This document shows positions 18,101-28,751 of a stretch of DNA of 64,000 nt, one piece after another. Within the stretch, counting starts at the first letter, position 1, and every line of letters starts with the position of its first letter. The DNA comes from a virus, in IMG/VR virus record IMGVR_UViG_3300002494_000025, positions 1 through 64,000 of that record. The stretch is one strand, 5' to 3'. The translations under genes were made by a program, and so were the position numbers. The notes below the pieces were generated by a model, which was given only the letters and a program-made list of their open reading frames with translations, was not told the origin of the DNA and searched no databases.

Positions 18101-21100
18101 ATTGAATGGCATTATCGATAAGATGCTCAAAGGTGAGTACGATGAACTTTTCAAAGACATACAGAGCGATACAGCGCAATTTCTCAAGAAGATCGGAATT
18201 GCGTTTGTGGATGCTGCAATAATCGGTTTCACCATCGCTGGTAATTTGATGGCTGGTGCCTTTGAAGGCATGAAGCAATTAGCTGAGTGGTATGAATCGC
18301 CAGAAACGAAAAAGTACAGAGATGCCTTGGGAGAAGCCGTTAAAAACTTCTTTGTCAATTCACTAAAGTTTGCGATACGTGGCACTGAGTTTGTTGCAGA
18401 AGTGTTAAACACGATATTGCCTGCGCTGAGTGAAGGGCTTGATGAAATTGTTAAATACCTCGAAAATCCGCAAATGCAAACAAAACTTGAGAAAACACTT
18501 ACCCAACTAATGACAAATGTTGTGATATTCGCAGGCAAGACTATAAAGCTCCTACTTACAGCCTTCCCAATTTTTGCAAAGGCTTTTGTAGAGGCCATGA
18601 CAGGTGATGGGCCGAAGCAATTCAAAAAAGAGGATGTTATGTCCAAGTGGGGCGGTGTTATCCAAACATTGAGGGATTACTTACCAACCGCAATAGGAGG
18701 CCTCATCGACATACTGGTGTTTGCTCTGACGTTAATCGATGATGTTATTGTGCAGTTTGAAGCCGCGCTGAAAAAGAATCAGGACAAAATGGTTGTGCTG
18801 TTTACGAAGATATTCGAAGTAATGTTTGATATTGTAAAAACAAAAACCGAAGTTCTAAAAGCTGCCGCAAAAGGTTTTGCTACCGTGCTGAAAAACGCAC
18901 TTATTCCCGGCACTGAAGAGTTTGAAAAATTCAAGGAATTTAAAGGCACGGTTGAGGACATTGGGAAAACATTCGGTGAATCGACAGCCAACTTGTTTGC
19001 GGTATTCATTGAAGTCGGCGGAGCTTGGATTAAAGGCATAGCAGAAGGGCTGAGAAAGGCAGATTTGTCAGTGCTCAGACAAGCTTTGCACGATGTCCTC
19101 AAAGACTCTATTACGTCAGCTATCAGTTTCACGTCATTCGGCTTGGATGTAGCTGTGGAACTGCTTACACGGATATACGACTGGCTCAACGTCGTTTTGG
19201 AGCTCTTCCGGGTTACAAACGACCAAAAGATGTGGGAGCAATTCAAGAAGACACGAAAGCTTGGGACAATAGAGTTTAGTGAAGGTGATATAAAAGACAT
19301 TGAAAACATCAAATCGCGTTTAGGGCAGTTGAAATTAATAATTCCAGGTTTGACGATCGAATTGGGCGCTGCATGGTGGGGGATTGTAGACCAGATTACA
19401 TCAGCACTCAGTGACCAATTTACAGCTATTTCGCTGTACAAGTTTAACCTGCCCTACACCCAACAGCTGCCAGAGTTTAAAAAGTATATCAAAGAACAGG
19501 ACTTCAAGAACTTCGAAACTATGGTCAAAAACATGACACAATCTTTGAGCAACGCAATAACTATCCTTCTACAAGCCCCGATTACGGTGTCTAAGGTGAC
19601 ACTCAAGGCGTTAGAGATCGCTTTTGACAGCGTAGATGAAAAGACAAAACTTAAAATGATTGCTTCGCTTGCTGGAGCTCTTAGTGGTGGAATAGTGGCG
19701 GTTACGACACATAGCGTTGGTCTGGGCTTCACCGTCGGAGTAGCTATTACCTTTATTGTGGAGGAAATTGCCAAGTTTGTTATTGAAAAGGGAGAAGAAA
19801 TTGCCAAAGCGATTTTAAATGTTCTCAAAAATGTTTGGGCTATGGCGCTTGGCGGTGCTTTAATTGGCTTTGCCGTCGGTGGTGGCCCAGGTGGTTTGAT
19901 TGGCGTTACGATAGGGTTGGGTATCAGTTTTGTGCTTAATTTTGCTGACAGTGTTGACAAAGCAAAGCAACAAATCGAAGAACGAGCGAAAAAGGTACAA
20001 GAAAAGTTAAATGCCACGCTTGCAATACCCAAAGGTGTGTCTGGAAAGTATTCGGAATATCGTACGTATTTCCAAGCGGTAGAAAATCAGATAAAAGCGA
20101 AAAAGGGAAAAGATAAACGATATAGCGGTCTCGGAGAGTTTACTGAGTACTTTTTCAAAGACAGTGATTCGTTGCCCGGGTATTTAAAACAAGCCGTGGA
20201 GTTCTTTGTGTTGCGCTCAGCCAGCAAGCCGGGGTACATATCTTCAGACGCTGTAAAGTCGTTTGTAAACAATGTCACCAAAAGGCCGCAGGAATTTAAA
20301 GAGGTTATGTCCAGGGTTGATTTGTGGTACACCCCTGGTTTGGACGATATTCTTAACCCTTTGGCAGCCGCCGACCCCACATCTCTTTTGAATATGCGAG
20401 GTGAAATCCCCGATTGGTTTAGAACCAAAATCAAAGCTGCGGCGGAAAATAAATTCAGTGCTGATTCCGTTAAAGATTTTCTTTCTGCCGCGCAAATTAA
20501 CTTGGAGTTCTTGCCGTATTATGTTGTCATGCGCAAGCTTAAAGAATTACAAAATATAACGGATATTAGCAAAAGGACAAGTGAATTGACGAAATATCTA
20601 AATGATCCGAATGGATTTAAAAGAGAAGTTGACACAGCTATAGCAAACTACAAAAAATTCATAGAAACGTTAGTAGAAACAGAACTACTTAACGTGAAGA
20701 GCTTGAACCCAGAAGAGCTGCGCACTATACACGAAAATCTGTTGTACAGTATAAGGAATATGCAGGCTAAATATGCCACAGGCGGTTACACCGGCGATGG
20801 CGGTAAGTTCGAACCAGCCGGTATTGTGCACAAAGGGGAGTATGTAATACCGCAATGGATGGTGAGGAAATATCCCGGCACAATAGCAGCTCTCGAAAAG
20901 ATAAGAAAGCGCGGATATAGTGAAGGCGGCGCAGTTGATTTTAAATTAGTAACCGGTTTCGCATCCGCTTCCGGTTTCTCGTTATCTCTTCAAAGAACGC
21001 TCGCGGATGCCATCGAGGATTTAGGTGACACAATCGGGAAGCTAAGTTCAATTATTAGTGAAACTGCAGAAGAGTTGGAAATCGATTCTATTTTCAAGGC

Positions 21101-22475
21101 GTTTAGTAGTGAGACGTCCGCAAAAGACATTGCCCAAGCTTATAGGAATGTTTACGATGCCTTAGGTGGGACTGCAAAGAACGCTCTTGGCTTTATTGGC
21201 GATGGCGTTGATGTGCTCAAGAAAATTAGTGCGGACTTAGATGAAATCAGCAATCAAGTATTCGGGATTAGGAAGGAGATAGAAAAAGCACCGGGCGGGC
21301 CTGTAACTGAGACTGCAACTACAGCTCAAGGAAAAAGAGTAACAGAAATCACCGCGAATGTCAAAGAAACTCTCATTGGGGCTATTGCAAGTTTATTCTT
21401 AGGTCAAGAAGCTGGTGCGACGTTTGCTAATATGATTTTACCGTTTTTCAAGAACCTGCGGGGGAGTGAGCTCAAACACACTGTAGAGACACAGGATGAG
21501 ATTAAGAAGTACAAATTGTCTGATTTAGGCATACCCGGGCTTGGTGAGATAGCTGATATTGTTTTAAGTTTTGGTAACTGGGCAGATAAGCTTGTTTCTG
21601 ATGAGATGTTGCAACAGTATCGCAGTATGTACATCTATCCGGCCCAGCCTGGTGGAATAGCTGGTGGCGAAGGCAGGACCGAAACGATAGGTGACAAATT
21701 GATAAGCTTTTTGAACCAGTTACAGAATTTCCGCCCGTTTGGCATGTTCGAAAACTTGCCTGCGGTTGGCTCTCTTTTCGCTGCGGTTGACAATGTTTTC
21801 GGAATGCTTGGAGGGGCATTGCCAGGTATTGTGAAGAATCTTATCACGTTCGTTTACAGCCTTGAAAGCGTGCAAGCTGCGTTTTCACCAGTTAATACAA
21901 TCATCCAAGCGGCAACAGAGGTCCTCAAGCCATTTATCGATGATGCAATGCAGCCGCTTATACAAGTTTGGCGTGACATAGGCCGATATATTGGCGCAGC
22001 GTTAGTGCCAATAGTGCAGATATTTGGCGCAGTGTTGAAAATGCTGATGATTGTGCTCCAGCCAGTTTTAGATGCGGTCAGAATCGCGGGCAAGGTAGTT
22101 TTTATTGTCGGCAAGATTGTCTTGATGGTGGTTACAAAAATTGCGAACGCCATAATTGATGTGTTCAATTTCGTGATTGGCGTGATAAACAGCGCGCTTG
22201 GTTGGCTTGGCATAAAACTGTCTACTTTGCAAAAGTTGCAAGAAGAATCGTTGGAAGATATACTCAAACAAGCTGAGGAAATCTTTGGCAGCACAACGCT
22301 TGGAGCATCAAGCGGTGGAAGCGGTAGTGTCGGTGTAACAAGCAAGGCGGAAAACGTTACATACAACAATTACATCACGGTAAGTTTCGAGGACATGGTT
22401 ATAGCCGACAAAGAAGAGTTAAAGCGGCTTATAATAGACTCACTTAAGGAACTTGGCTTGTCAGTAGGCAAGTGA
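15141..22475 (+). CDS. tail tape measure protein
   Basis: 2444 residues from the ATG at 15141, 6 nt after AGGAGGTG; earlier in-frame starts overlap that site. Long amphipathic helices, several hydrophobic segments (for example in the regions coded at 16.0, 19.7 and 22.1 kb) and a central region enriched in Lys/Glu helices. The motif GGYTGDGGKFEPAGIVHKGE near residue 1885 is shared by many tape measure proteins. The length predicts an unusually long flexible tail, since tail length scales with this protein. A late segment again has glycine-rich hydrophobic stretches for DNA ejection. Large reverse-strand open frames across it are shadows. Confidence 0.92.
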   Translation: MASTEIRVNLLFEDNISTVTRRLGSLRRSLAKLNFTLGQLKNSGDGIKLDISLEGADKTLEQLREINKMLKSLKAYREIKIRVTFEQSDLARTKNVPVVPSQRGRTAINRGGKVVGTSNITPAILDRVKSVTDRLGQAGLSYLTSGIRFINFELPRTVIGFAKNYFTRLVEYQRRAYAWMYGVTKQGIDFLRNNVIGWIKNGVQTITNVGRTLIQVPFKYIGGAFLRGITGFYSGSVKLFTKMLQAPFRVLRTAGNVFNEIDRWFRHVSQTFYYVSMTFAYISRTAGLLAGVLVGAVTKIFETFKTAVQEQYKIAVTTGIVATPTGVAGLQGNYAADVRNKMSVLTKIAYQINQRSGAALSDVVDLLYFISSSGFKQTEELKNVTQAVSAISFATGSDPVALFRSLISVMGAEGLEPTEKNINTTLAKIVYAVSEGVFEMGELATQLQRVAAFSEAANTSFEETLSIMAALSKGGLKPETIGTGLSQVFAQLNKPQTQEKMRRYMGIVPIKFEEGIMQQQSIMEIVETLVPSELLRRVKSGELTAADREMLKQIAKQSAVMMGFEKRAQTAWLTMFNKLDDVYKMLREFEGMQAVPGLLEKYLAYFKEIPNATMLATLNRISGAIEYLKTTVLNALMNKLGENITTIESWFRQVADKIASLIENTNIIERIAELIKSIIKLIIDLIRATLVFGVLATVARLMAAFTELFRPTLLLLLGFVRGFKNALEKQGRGDFSNVVQGYVELMIKVGEKLGEFFAMLFEAVEGFLNTKKQLEEAGKTSGEAVGQASVDTAINVAAQVADAAAAAVKWVNDFTAAFIQRFNEKKAEMTEHVKNILLNIFSFDLDFFNIALKFVEAFVGGLKQALMISWNVMNAVAEVERNRRESVPRRKLLSELTTNAEIDEYVEEVRKRTTERLIERGIYKTEDEMTAATKQSIANFAKSYVLFAQQVPNTIKNVIIDAIEASVFGMDIGLKLLVKILDGLISGLNGIIDKMLKGEYDELFKDIQSDTAQFLKKIGIAFVDAAIIGFTIAGNLMAGAFEGMKQLAEWYESPETKKYRDALGEAVKNFFVNSLKFAIRGTEFVAEVLNTILPALSEGLDEIVKYLENPQMQTKLEKTLTQLMTNVVIFAGKTIKLLLTAFPIFAKAFVEAMTGDGPKQFKKEDVMSKWGGVIQTLRDYLPTAIGGLIDILVFALTLIDDVIVQFEAALKKNQDKMVVLFTKIFEVMFDIVKTKTEVLKAAAKGFATVLKNALIPGTEEFEKFKEFKGTVEDIGKTFGESTANLFAVFIEVGGAWIKGIAEGLRKADLSVLRQALHDVLKDSITSAISFTSFGLDVAVELLTRIYDWLNVVLELFRVTNDQKMWEQFKKTRKLGTIEFSEGDIKDIENIKSRLGQLKLIIPGLTIELGAAWWGIVDQITSALSDQFTAISLYKFNLPYTQQLPEFKKYIKEQDFKNFETMVKNMTQSLSNAITILLQAPITVSKVTLKALEIAFDSVDEKTKLKMIASLAGALSGGIVAVTTHSVGLGFTVGVAITFIVEEIAKFVIEKGEEIAKAILNVLKNVWAMALGGALIGFAVGGGPGGLIGVTIGLGISFVLNFADSVDKAKQQIEERAKKVQEKLNATLAIPKGVSGKYSEYRTYFQAVENQIKAKKGKDKRYSGLGEFTEYFFKDSDSLPGYLKQAVEFFVLRSASKPGYISSDAVKSFVNNVTKRPQEFKEVMSRVDLWYTPGLDDILNPLAAADPTSLLNMRGEIPDWFRTKIKAAAENKFSADSVKDFLSAAQINLEFLPYYVVMRKLKELQNITDISKRTSELTKYLNDPNGFKREVDTAIANYKKFIETLVETELLNVKSLNPEELRTIHENLLYSIRNMQAKYATGGYTGDGGKFEPAGIVHKGEYVIPQWMVRKYPGTIAALEKIRKRGYSEGGAVDFKLVTGFASASGFSLSLQRTLADAIEDLGDTIGKLSSIISETAEELEIDSIFKAFSSETSAKDIAQAYRNVYDALGGTAKNALGFIGDGVDVLKKISADLDEISNQVFGIRKEIEKAPGGPVTETATTAQGKRVTEITANVKETLIGAIASLFLGQEAGATFANMILPFFKNLRGSELKHTVETQDEIKKYKLSDLGIPGLGEIADIVLSFGNWADKLVSDEMLQQYRSMYIYPAQPGGIAGGEGRTETIGDKLISFLNQLQNFRPFGMFENLPAVGSLFAAVDNVFGMLGGALPGIVKNLITFVYSLESVQAAFSPVNTIIQAATEVLKPFIDDAMQPLIQVWRDIGRYIGAALVPIVQIFGAVLKMLMIVLQPVLDAVRIAGKVVFIVGKIVLMVVTKIANAIIDVFNFVIGVINSALGWLGIKLSTLQKLQEESLEDILKQAEEIFGSTTLGASSGGSGSVGVTSKAENVTYNNYITVSFEDMVIADKEELKRLIIDSLKELGLSVGK

Positions 22476-22484
22476 GGTGATTGG

Positions 22485-25400
22485 ATGTTTGCAATTACTG
22501 ATGTAAGCAATGACAACCTCAAGTCCGTCTATCTTGCAGACAAGGCCTTCAAAGTAGAGATGAAATACAAAGATGGCGCTTGGAAAGACATAACCAGCTA
22601 TGTAGAGGCAATAGAAATTTTCGAACAGCTCACGTACGACGGGAACAGCCCGATGAACAAAGTCGGCATCAGCCTGAGCAACATCAATGGGGAGTTCTCA
22701 CCCGCAAAGGTGGGGGCTCCTTTCAATGAGCCTGTTGTTACAGGCTCTTCACGCACATTCTTGACAACCAAATTCCCAATTCGAATCAGCGTAACAGCCA
22801 ATAGCACGACATATACGATTTTTAGAGGCTATGCGCACACAGTTAAGGACGAAGGTTTGAAAGCGGCAATAGAAGCTTACGACATTCTCTATTACCTTGC
22901 ACGCAAAAGGTACAAGAAAGCCCTGAGCTTTGCCAATAAGACGGCGAAAGAAATTGTGCAAACAATTTGGAATGATGTTAAAGGCAAGATAGAAAGTGAT
23001 TTCGGCACCGTCATCGCACTGACTTTCATTCCGGACACACCAACCAGCAAGGCACTAATAAACACCGATGCAAAAACTTATCTTGATGCCCTAAACAAGA
23101 TAGTTTCCGGCACTGGCGGTTATTTCAACTACAGAGCTCTCACCAATGAGCTGATTTTTGTATTCATGGGGGATGCAAGCTACGCAGAACCTTCCACCAC
23201 AAATGCTGTATCTTTTGCAACTACAAATACAATAAACAAGTTTAATTTAGAGCAGCCGGTGGATGTTACAAACTCTGTGACTGTCAGCGTAGATACCTAT
23301 GTTGACAAATACAATCCACCGCAAGCAGTTGACGATTGGTGGTACAAGTCCTTTGTCGACAAAGATGGCAAATTTGCACCAAACAACGGGATAATGCTAC
23401 CTGCAGGCTCTGTATCAAGTACCGATATTGATTTTGGGAGGGTTGGTTACGACCCAGAACAGCAGCTTGTACTGACGGTGTTTACATACTCTGTGGAAAC
23501 AAAAAACGATGGTGGCAAGATATATATAGCTGGTGGAAAGAAAATTGTCGCCATCGATTTTGGCAGTAACTTTTCAACTCCTGTTCCGTTTAATGTCAGT
23601 TTGGGCGATTGGGGGATGATAAAGGTACTGGATTACCAAATCAAAGCGCAAGGCGTCTGGTTAAAGATACAAAACAACACAGGGCTTAATCTTTCCATTG
23701 CTGAAGTAAGAATGCGTGTGAAGCCGTTGCTTGAAAGTGGCAAGAATACTGCGGAGTACAAGGTTAACGATCCAGACAATGAAATTTTCGTGGAACAAAG
23801 CATCGATGCAATATTTATAGAGCAAGGCGCAATGCAAAAGACAGCACAAGCTGTTCTGAGGCTTAGAGGCGCGCGAATCACCGGCGAGGTAGAGCTTTCC
23901 CAATTTGCCCCATTCCTAACAGTTGGCGGTGTGGTTAAGGTAACGCTACATGACACAAACTTTAACTCAACCGATGTGCTATTGACCGAAGTGCAGCACG
24001 CAATAAAGAAAGGGCTGTGCACTACAACCTTCCGGTTCGCTCATGTATTCTCACTTGCCACTACTGTCGCAAACGATTTGACCAGACCTGTGATGCCTGA
24101 AGCTTCCGGTGGAGCAAATATTGTAGGCAGCTTGTTGCCGCCAAGTACATTCGATGTCGACAACGAAAATCGGTACCTAAAAATCAGCATACCAAGAGTG
24201 AAAGAAGGCAACGGCAAAGAAAGCATTGCCAGATACTTTTTCGGCATCGACTGGGTTGAGACAGCTTCCTCTACTTTGTCCAAGCTCTATACATTTCTTC
24301 CACAGCCAGGCTATACATTCACAAGAAACAGTGTGGCATACTTACCAGCAGGTCCCTTGGTGGATGCAGGCAAGCCAAGACTTATAAAAAGCAAAACAAT
24401 ATCTATCGATGGCCCTACGACAAACTTAATAGAGCAGTTTGAGCCTGGGGCGAGTCAAGATTGGAGTATGTGGAACCATTGGAATAATGGAGCATACTGG
24501 TATTCCACCACTCAATACGACGATCCAGTTTGGGGCAAGGTTTTTTATGGTAGAGCTAAACGTGATGCGTGGGGCAATACATATATTTACAACTATTCAT
24601 CAAACATACCTGTTAATGCAGGTGTAACATATATTCTTAGTTTTTACATCAAAACGAACACGGACCGCACACAGTCATTTCTGGCCTACCTTACCCCAGA
24701 TTATAGTAACACTGTCGTTGCAACTGCCACACGAACATACAATCTCAGAGCAAATGAATGGATAAAAGTTGAACTACCACTTACACCCAACGTATCTTCC
24801 AACATACAATATGGTGTTCGATTTACAAATGTCCCAGACGGTCAAGAGTTCTGGATTGCATATCCACAAATTGTAGAAGACAAATACCCAGGTCAAGATT
24901 GGAGTAAATGGTCACATTGGGGTAATACATTGTATTGGAACACCAACATACAGTACGACGATCCAGTTTTTGGAAAAGTATTTAAGGGTGTTGCAGGTAA
25001 TGAATACAATAAATATTTGTATGATTATTATCCGTATACGTTTGTACCTGGCGCCATATATACAATGAGTCAGTAGGGTGTAACAAACTTGATAGACCAA
25101 TGGGAACCTGGGGCAAGTCAGGATTGGAGTAAATGGGACCATTGGAATCAGACAACATACTGGTACTCCACAACACAATACGACGATCCGGTTTGGGGGA
25201 AAGTTTTTTATGGTAGAGCCAGACGTGATGTGAATGGTCACACATATATTTATAACTATTTACCAACAGTAACTATTAATGCAGGAACCACATATATAGT
25301 TAGTTTTTATGTTAAAACGAACACAGATCTTGTACAACCGTTTAGGGTTTACTTTACCAGTGTTCATACTTATAATTCCGTTAACGTTCAAGTAACACGA

Positions 25401-26717
25401 ACATACAATCTCAGAGCAAACGAATGGACGAGAGTTGAACTGTTATTTACACCTTCTCAAACATATTCCAATCAAAAATATGGTATTGAATTTGTAAACG
25501 TCCCGGACGGTCAAGAATTCTGGATTGCATATCCACAAATTGTAGAAAATCAATATCCAACTCAAAACTAGAGTGTACTGGCACAATATACAATGGGTAT
25601 TTGGTTACGTGGTGATACACAATGGACTGGAAATGTACGATTTTACGTTAATAATGCATCTACTAACCAAGCTTTACCAAATGGTGATCAAATTAAAACA
25701 ATTACCATCGATACCAATTGGAAATATTTTACGTGGACAGTAACACCTACTATAACACAAGTAACAACCGGTGGTTTGGGTATAGAATTTCAAAATCTAC
25801 CAGGGGGTTACACACTTTATGCATAGTTACCAAAATTTGAATAGAATACAACATAGACGGAATTTTTACCACTTCCAGTCTATGTACAAAAATCCGATTA
25901 TCCATTTCCAATTTTTAACCTAAATAATCAGTTTGACTTAAGATAGAATCAAGATTGGACAATCACCTTTGAATATATACCCTTTAACTCCGATACACAA
26001 ACATTGTTATCGAACCCAAAAACATTCACACTGTTTAGTTTGGGAACCCTTAATCCAGCAAATATAAAAAATATAAAAGAATATAATTCTGATGCAATGG
26101 ATTTCGTAAAAAGTTTATAGTTTTATGTGTCTCAATTGTTGGTAACATCTAATAATCTATTCGTACCATATAATATTAATATAGATAATCTATTAGTTAC
26201 AAATACACAAATTACTCTCACTTTAATGAGTCAATTTCAACACTATTCTGGTGAAAACGTTATTGTCACATCTACCTCACCAGTGACTATATAGTTAAAT
26301 GACTTCCTATTCAAAAAACACTTGGTTATCGTTACATATTCTAACACCACAAAAACCTTAACAACTATTGTAATACTATCAAACAATCAGATCTTACAAA
26401 CAAACATTCAAATTAAATCAACTGTAGATGATGTTATGTGGACATTTAGATATTTATCTAATATGAACTATACCGACGGAGATTTAATACTTGGTGGTGT
26501 TATTGATTCTAAACAACTAATTAGTAGTTATAAATTATAGAGTTTTGTATTTAGACCAATTACTATATAGAATGCATTATACAAGAATCTTACATTAGTG
26601 AAAAATTATTATACGAATCCAACAAATCTCAATACAAATGTATTTACAAGTATTACACTGGGAAAAGATTTACAAAGACGAAATTCAAACGGCTTTTATA
26701 ACGTATTAATTTTATAA
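22485..26717 (+). CDS. tail hub/receptor-binding protein crossing the code change (TAG read as Gln)
   Basis: One frame of 1410 residues if TAG is read as Gln; a standard reading stops at 25076 after 863. Residues 1-520 resemble siphophage baseplate-hub/tail proteins. A linker with FTRNSVAYLPAGPLVDAG and GPTTNLIEQ leads into carbohydrate-binding-like jelly-roll repeats (about 645-800, a truncated copy to about 863, and 868-1028), each beginning EPGASQDWS, then a TAG-rich C-terminus. There is no TAG in the first 863 codons and ten in the last 547. No frameshift, TAA or TGA interrupts the frame. The 5' part belongs to block A in composition and the 3' part to block B. It likely binds host surface glycans at the tail tip. 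Chimeric assembly is not excluded. Confidence 0.75.
24421..25571 (+). repeat. tail-domain repeats shared across the block A/B junction
   Basis: A domain of about 155 codons (24421-24890) recurs at 25085-25570, with a truncated copy between them (about 24895-25073). DNA similarity is high: a 30-nt identical block at 24849-24878 and 25518-25547, and a 26-nt identical block at 24729-24754 and 25395-25420. The repeats are the point where composition and code change, and offer homology for recombination or for false joining during assembly. Confidence 0.8.
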
Positions 26718-26734
26718 TAAGGGGGTTTATATAA

Positions 26735-27946
26735 ATGATTACCAAATCAACATCAAATATTGAAAACTTCCTTTCCCAAAAAGAAATAAAAGATCTATTA
26801 ACAAAAATTGTTAACATTGAACAACAACTAAATCAAATAACTAACTCTTAGTTTACTATAAATGGAACCTTAACATAGTCTGGATTAGTTGTTACGGGTA
26901 CTGCCCAATTTCCTGTCAATTCAATAAATGGTAGTTAGATTCTCGATAATACAATATCAACATAGAAACTTACTGATGGTTAGATTACAACATAGAAACT
27001 TGCAGCTGGTTAGGTTACTGCTTCTAGAATTGGTAACTATCAAGTCACATCGGATAAGATTTAGGATCAATCAATCCATTCATGGCATATTGATAGTAAT
27101 TAGATCCAAACATGGCATATCAATAATAATTAGATTACATCAGATAAGATATAGCAACTAACTGGTGATTTAGTTTTCTCAGAAACTGTTTCTGGAAAAG
27201 GTATTCATTGGAACAATAAAAATAATCCGGGTACTGATTATTAGTTCATTAAATATTATTAGGATGTAAGTGAATATTCATCATCATATGATATATCAAG
27301 TGGTTCTAATAATAACGGGACACTAATAATAGGTGTTGAAAAAGATCTTAATAGTACATCCGGAGAACAAGTTATCATACGGACTGGTTCACGACTAATA
27401 ATTGATTAGAATGCCGGTAATTAGACAACACAAGAACCAATCAACATTGTAGAATTTTGGAAAGAGGGTACACAAATGGCTAAGATTGATATAAACGGTG
27501 CTATATATGGTTCTAAAGTGTACAATGCAGTTTGGAATGACCTTGCAGAACTTCGTGATTAGGAAACAACAATAGAACCTGGTTATGTATAGTTTATGAA
27601 TGAACAAACTGGTAAGTTAACAAAAAAGTATCACAAATATGCAGTTGGTATTGTGTCAGATACATATGGTATTATATTAGGATTAGATTCCAAATCAAAG
27701 AAAATCAAAAAAGGACAAGTACCAATATAGATATCAGGACGTGTCTTATAGCACTTCTCTGGTAAACTAAAAGTTGGGGATTAGGTTTGTTAGTAGAAGG
27801 ATGGAACTGTTCGAAAAATGAAATGGTGGGAAAAAATACTCTTCCCAGAAAGATTAATAGGTATCGTTGATGAAATACCCATGTATGAAACTTGGGGTGA
27901 AAATAACGTAAAAGTTAATGGTCGTATATGGATTAAAGTTAAATAA
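26735..27946 (+). CDS. tail fibre with C-terminal autocleaved chaperone-like domain (TAG = Gln)
   Basis: 403 residues with 22 in-frame TAG codons, ended by TAA; GGGGG precedes the ATG. A short coiled-coil start is followed by a run of DGQITTQKL / NNQITSDKI-type repeats (about 60-140), the familiar I-T-x-x-K-(L/I) fibre repeat. The C-terminus has VYNAVWNDLAE and later ISGRVL, as in the peptidase G2/intramolecular chaperone domain of phage appendages, which folds the trimer and may be cut off. It follows the receptor-binding gene and belongs to the same late transcript. Confidence 0.75.
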
Positions 27947-28042
27947 CACTATAAACTTGTATCTGTATATGATGTGATTTACTGAAACTTACAATAGCAG
28001 AGTATATAAAACAATTACATTTTATAGGGGAGGAGATTGATT

Positions 28043-28705
28043 ATGACGAATGTTTGTCAACAAGAATCCATGGATAAAAGAACACAGGATATTAATGATA
28101 TTATGTATGTTACAAATGAATAGTTACAATTCTTCCAAGATATGAGTTTTAATCCGAATTTCTTGAATCACATGAGTGGTATACCATTAAGAACCATTAC
28201 TGATTTTATACAGATAGAAAAAAATCGTATAATCGATATCATCAATGGTAAGGTTTCAAGTGATTTCAAATTCACAAACCAGAGTTTAAATGTATCATGG
28301 TTTAATAATACATTATTGGGATTTCTTGAACGACTGAAAAATTTTGTATATTATAACAAAACGAATGATAAACAAAAATCACAAATTAGATTGTTATTAC
28401 ATTTTCTATATAATTGGACACAATTACTTGATGATAAGACATTGAGTGGGGAGAAACAAAAACTACAAAATATGATTAACCAAATAACTGAAATAATTGA
28501 TAATTTTTACAGTTTTGTGGAAATAATTTACCTTATGAGGGAATAGGGAGAGAATTTAAAGAAGTGGAATTCCTTCCGTCCGGCAGGATTGGATATTGCA
28601 CCACATATGTTAGATATACTTTATCAAAAACTTGAGAATGGTGAACAACCAGACCTGTTATTACAACAAAAATCAGAAGAAATGTTAAAACAAACAGAAC
28701 AATGA
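28043..28705 (+). CDS. unknown helical late protein (TAG = Gln)
   Basis: 220 residues with two in-frame TAG codons (near residues 27 and 168), ending in TGA, which therefore remains a stop. GGGGAGGAG lies 7 nt before the ATG. Predicted almost wholly helical, Gln-, Asn- and Leu-rich, without cysteine motifs after residue 5. No family recognised. It lies between the fibre gene and the first radical SAM gene, so it may be a fibre-assembly factor or part of the modification cassette. Confidence 0.6.
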
Positions 28706-28751
28706 TACAATCATATACTCCAAATTGTCAACATAGAAGGATGTGATAATA

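Noticed and set aside
15132-22475. Large reverse-strand open frames, for example 17906-18646 (246 aa) and 19454-20032 (192 aa)
   Set aside because: Shadows of the tape measure gene with no ribosome binding sites and atypical composition.
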